Assembly (NCBI GenBank): GCA_045105695.1
Contig: JBGCDT010000571.1
Span: forward strand, 1 to 7,674
From: CALGLS01 sp045105695
Lineage (GTDB): Bacteria > Bacteroidota > Bacteroidia > Chitinophagales > Saprospiraceae
DNA: 7,674 nt
Direction of reading: 5' to 3'
The position numbers and the translations under genes are program-made. Under the pieces are notes generated by a model, which was given only the letters and a program-made list of their open reading frames with translations, did no database searches and had not been told where the DNA came from. Positions within the stretch are counted from its first letter, which is position 1. Each line of letters begins with the position of its first letter. This document shows, piece after piece, positions 4,847 to 7,674 of this stretch.

Positions 4847-7387
4847 ATGAGCAACGACAGAATTATTGAAGTTCCCATAGAGGACGAGATGAGATCAGCC
4901 TATATCGACTACTCCATGTCGGTCATCGTTTCCAGAGCCTTACCTGATGTTCGGGATGGCCTGAAACCAGTACACAGAAGGGTACTTTACGGAATGGAAG
5001 AGCTTGGTCTTTCCTACAGCAAATCTCATAAAAAATCTGCACGTATTGTTGGAGAGGTACTCGGTAAATATCACCCGCATGGTGATACCTCTGTTTACGA
5101 CTCTATGGTTCGAATGGCGCAGGAATGGTCCTTACGATATCCTTTAGTGGACGGCCAAGGTAACTTCGGTTCGATGGATGGAGACAGCCCCGCAGCTATG
5201 CGATACACAGAGGCTCGTTTGGAAAAAATCTCTGACGAACTTCTAGATGACATTAAGAAAAACACAGTTGATTTTCAACTCAATTTTGATGATACGTTAA
5301 AAGAGCCAACGGTTCTTCCTACTAAAGTGCCTAACCTCCTCATCAATGGAGCTTCTGGTATTGCCGTTGGTATGGCAACCAATATGCTTCCGCACAACCT
5401 GTCAGAAGTTATTGATGGCCTCAACGCGACTTTGGATAATCCAGAGATTACGATTCCAGAATTAATGGAACACGTTAAGGCGCCTGATTTCCCAACTGGT
5501 GGAACCATCTACGGCGTTTCGGGAGTACGTGAAGCTTTTGAAACTGGACGTGGGCGAGTAGTGGTTAGAGCTAAATCTACCATTGAGGAAATGAAATCAG
5601 GGAAGGAGCGAATAATCGTTACCGAAATTCCTTATCAGGTGAACAAAGCTCAGTTGATCGTAAAGATTGCTGATTTGGTCAACATGAAAAAGGTAGAAGG
5701 GATTAGTGATATTCGAGATGAGTCTGATAGAAATGGATTACGTATTGTCATCGAAATAAAGCGAGATGCGATGGCGAATGTCGTCCTTAGTAAACTTTAT
5801 AAATACACACCACTCCAGAGTTCTTACGGAGTAAACAATATTGCGCTTGTAAAAGGCCGGCCTGAGTTATTGAACTTAAAGCAGATGATCGAACTCTTTA
5901 TAGAGTTCCGTATTGAAGTGATTGTTCGAAGAACTCAGTTTGACCTTGATAAAGCAGAAGCTAGAGCACATATCCTCGAAGGTCTACTAATAGCACTGGA
6001 CAACTTGGACGAAGTAATTGCTTTGATTCGAGCTTCTAAGACAGTGCAAGAAGCAAGCACTGGTTTACAGGAGCGTTTCTCTTTGTCTGAATTGCAAGCA
6101 AAGGCCATTCTTGAAATGCGTTTGCAAAAGCTGACTGGTCTGGAAAGAGATAAGGTCAAGCAAGAATTTGATGAGTTACAAATTCTAATTGCTGATTTAA
6201 AAGACATCCTTGGTTCTGTAGATCGTCAGCGAACAATTATTAGAGAAGAGCTTGCAGAGATAAAAGAAAAGTTTGGAGACGAACGTCGTACAGAGATCAC
6301 TTACGGAGATGATGGAGACATCAATATAGAGGACATGATCGCTAATGAGGATGTAGTGATTACGATTTCTTCTTTAGGATATGTCAAGCGAACCAAAGCA
6401 ACAGAATATAGAATTCAAGGACGAGGAGGACGTGGTTCTAAAGGTTCTAAGACTCGTGATAAAGATTTCATTGAGCATATGTTTACTGCTACAACGCACA
6501 ATTATCTGTTGCTATTTACTGAGCAAGGGCGTGTGCATTGGCTGAGGGTTTATCAGATTCCTGAGGCAACTAAAACTTCCAGTGGTCGCGTAATTCAGAA
6601 CATCATTCAGTTACCTAAGGAAGATAAAGTTCGGGCTTATATAAAAATTGAAGATTTAAAGGATAAAGATTTCATTGATAATCACTTCATTGTATTATGT
6701 ACAAGAGGTGGAGTCATCAAGAAAACTCCAGTAGAAGCATTCTCCCGCCCTCGAACGAATGGTATTAATGCGATTACAATTCGGGAAGGTGATCAATTAT
6801 TAGAGGCGAGATTGACGAATGGTAGCGATGATATCCTGATTGGAAACAGCAATGGAAAAGCGATCAGATTCCCAGAGGAGAAAATTAGGGCAATGGGTAG
6901 ATCTGCCGCAGGTGTAAAAGGTATTACCATCGGAGAAGGAGAGAAAGCGATTGGAATGGTAAGTATCGATCCGAATGATAAAACTAAGACGATACTTGTT
7001 GTTTCTGAAAATGGAAATGGTAAGAAGTCTGACTTGGATGATTACCGAACGACGAACCGTGGAGGAAAGGGAGTGACTACATTGAAGGTGAATGATAAGA
7101 CAGGAGCTTTAGTAGCCCTAAAAGTTGTAGATGAAGGTGATGACCTTTTGATCACTGCTGTATCTGGTATCGTAATCCGAATGTCTACTGATGACTTAAG
7201 AGTTATGGGACGCGCAACTCAAGGAGTAAGAGTTATCCGTTTGGATGATGACGATCAGATTGCTGATGTAACGGTTTTGACGACAAGTGAAGAAGAGGAA
7301 GATGGAGCTAATACAGAGTCAGAAGATAATACTGAAGCAGGTACTGATTCTTCCGAAAATACGGCTGCTGCCGGCGAAGAAGAGTAA
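4847..7387 (+). CDS. gyrA: DNA gyrase subunit A
   Basis: GyrA is the breakage-reunion subunit of DNA gyrase (A2B2), which introduces negative supercoils in the cytoplasm. The 846-residue product is close to the usual length (E. coli 875). The N-terminal winged-helix/tower region has the hallmark PDVRDGLKPVHRR (33-45), HPHGDTSVYD (76-85), LVDGQGNFGSMDGDSPAAMR (100-119) and the active-site tyrosine Tyr120 with Arg119. The positions equal to E. coli Ser83 and Asp87 are Thr81 and Asp85. A coiled-coil/tower portion follows to about residue 490. The C-terminal pinwheel begins with a GyrA box, QGRGGRG (524-530), which distinguishes gyrase from ParC; later blades show degenerate versions such as NRGGKG (737-742). 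Residues 814-846 form an acidic tail with 14 Asp/Glu and no Lys/Arg. The ATG at 4847 fits the family N-terminus. gyrB is not in this window. Confidence 0.98.
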   Translation: MSNDRIIEVPIEDEMRSAYIDYSMSVIVSRALPDVRDGLKPVHRRVLYGMEELGLSYSKSHKKSARIVGEVLGKYHPHGDTSVYDSMVRMAQEWSLRYPLVDGQGNFGSMDGDSPAAMRYTEARLEKISDELLDDIKKNTVDFQLNFDDTLKEPTVLPTKVPNLLINGASGIAVGMATNMLPHNLSEVIDGLNATLDNPEITIPELMEHVKAPDFPTGGTIYGVSGVREAFETGRGRVVVRAKSTIEEMKSGKERIIVTEIPYQVNKAQLIVKIADLVNMKKVEGISDIRDESDRNGLRIVIEIKRDAMANVVLSKLYKYTPLQSSYGVNNIALVKGRPELLNLKQMIELFIEFRIEVIVRRTQFDLDKAEARAHILEGLLIALDNLDEVIALIRASKTVQEASTGLQERFSLSELQAKAILEMRLQKLTGLERDKVKQEFDELQILIADLKDILGSVDRQRTIIREELAEIKEKFGDERRTEITYGDDGDINIEDMIANEDVVITISSLGYVKRTKATEYRIQGRGGRGSKGSKTRDKDFIEHMFTATTHNYLLLFTEQGRVHWLRVYQIPEATKTSSGRVIQNIIQLPKEDKVRAYIKIEDLKDKDFIDNHFIVLCTRGGVIKKTPVEAFSRPRTNGINAITIREGDQLLEARLTNGSDDILIGNSNGKAIRFPEEKIRAMGRSAAGVKGITIGEGEKAIGMVSIDPNDKTKTILVVSENGNGKKSDLDDYRTTNRGGKGVTTLKVNDKTGALVALKVVDEGDDLLITAVSGIVIRMSTDDLRVMGRATQGVRVIRLDDDDQIADVTVLTTSEEEEDGANTESEDNTEAGTDSSENTAAAGEEE

Positions 7388-7533
7388 ACTACAATTTACT
7401 TGAAAGGCTTTAACTTTTTTTAACAAGAGTCATAGGATTCTTAACGTTTAGCTTAGACTTTTAATTGGACGTATTTCGTCTTAAGAACAACTAATAATCT
7501 GTAAACGAATTCAATAGTTTAAACACATTTAAA
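7388..7533. other. gyrA-downstream spacer
   Basis: This 146-base AT-rich spacer has a seven-T run (7414-7420) without a strong hairpin before it, and a weak hairpin AAGAGTC/GATTCTT after it. Neither makes a convincing terminator. No exact TAnnTTTG box is visible before the next gene, so transcription may continue from gyrA. Confidence 0.5.
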
Positions 7534-7674
7534 ATGAAAAAATTAATATTCCCAATTTTAGCCTTGTTACTTATGGCAGGGACAACTTTCGCTCAAGATG
7601 CTTCTACAGCTTATAAAGCTGGATCAAAAGCATATAAGAATTGGCAAACAGAAACTAACAACGAGAAAAGAGCT
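7534..7674 (+). CDS. Secreted protein, probable TPR-repeat family (N-terminal fragment)
   Basis: Only the first 47 codons are in the window; the frame is open to the right edge. Residues 1-20 form a clear signal peptide: Lys2-Lys3, a hydrophobic stretch (LIFPILALLLMAG), then TFA before Gln21. The mature start, QDASTAYKAGSKAYKNW, has the alternating Ala/Tyr/Lys pattern of a TPR helix A and looks like the tetratricopeptide-repeat proteins often found just after gyrA in Bacteroidota; that family call rests on a short stretch plus gene order. The ATG at 7534 is preceded by A-rich sequence (ACATTTAAA) and no Shine-Dalgarno. If correct, the protein is periplasmic or outer-membrane associated. Its specific role is unknown. 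Confidence 0.75.
   Translation, partial: MKKLIFPILALLLMAGTTFAQDASTAYKAGSKAYKNWQTETNNEKRA

Noticed and set aside
5275..6207. Minus-strand frames of 77 and 90 codons inside gyrA
   Set aside because: Antisense to conserved gyrase sequence; no independent support.
7414..7442. T-run and weak hairpin after gyrA as a terminator
   Set aside because: The hairpin comes after the T-run and has a G-T pair or mismatch in a seven-base stem, so it does not fit an intrinsic terminator.
1..7674. CRISPR array, insertion sequence, tRNA/rRNA, phage or defence genes
   Set aside because: No regularly spaced repeats, terminal inverted repeats with a transposase, cloverleaf folds or related coding motifs were seen on either strand.

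Overview
The window looks like a stretch of chromosome from a Bacteroidota bacterium (Flavobacteriia/Saprospiria-like; finer placement is not possible from this sequence alone). The evidence is: a large secreted protein with a choice-of-anchor L domain followed by a Calx-beta-like module; A-rich sequence without a Shine-Dalgarno motif in front of every start codon; promoter -7 boxes of the Bacteroidota type TAnnTTTG; signal peptides that end in FA before a Gln; and a gyrA gene with Thr at the quinolone-pocket position, followed by a small secreted-protein gene.

Layout. Positions 1-1247 (minus strand) hold the N-terminal 415 residues of a secreted surface protein that runs off the left edge. 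A 427-base divergent intergenic region (1248-1674) separates it from four plus-strand genes. These are sppA (1675-3444, membrane-anchored signal peptide peptidase), a DUF368 / PopT-like undecaprenyl-phosphate translocase (3609-4568), gyrA (4847-7387, DNA gyrase subunit A), and the first 47 codons of a secreted, probably TPR-type protein (7534 to the right edge). The sppA-DUF368 gap carries a long imperfect inverted repeat made of a purine tract facing a pyrimidine tract. The DUF368 gene ends at a perfect 19-bp hairpin plus T-run, a textbook intrinsic terminator. gyrA then has its own candidate promoter about 30 bases before its start.

How the parts fit. sppA and the DUF368 gene both serve the cell envelope: clearance of signal peptides or membrane proteins, and recycling of the lipid carrier used for peptidoglycan and surface glycans. 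They may form one transcription unit interrupted by the large hairpin. gyrA is a housekeeping topoisomerase gene insulated from them by the terminator. No strong terminator lies between gyrA and the last gene, so read-through is possible.

I see no IS element, CRISPR array, tRNA, rRNA, prophage or obvious new multi-gene system. Most of the window is ordinary core genome. The points worth a second look are the cut-off surface protein, the large sppA-DUF368 hairpin, short palindromes in the divergent region, a Pro-to-Gly change in a normally conserved SppA motif, and the acidic GyrA tail.
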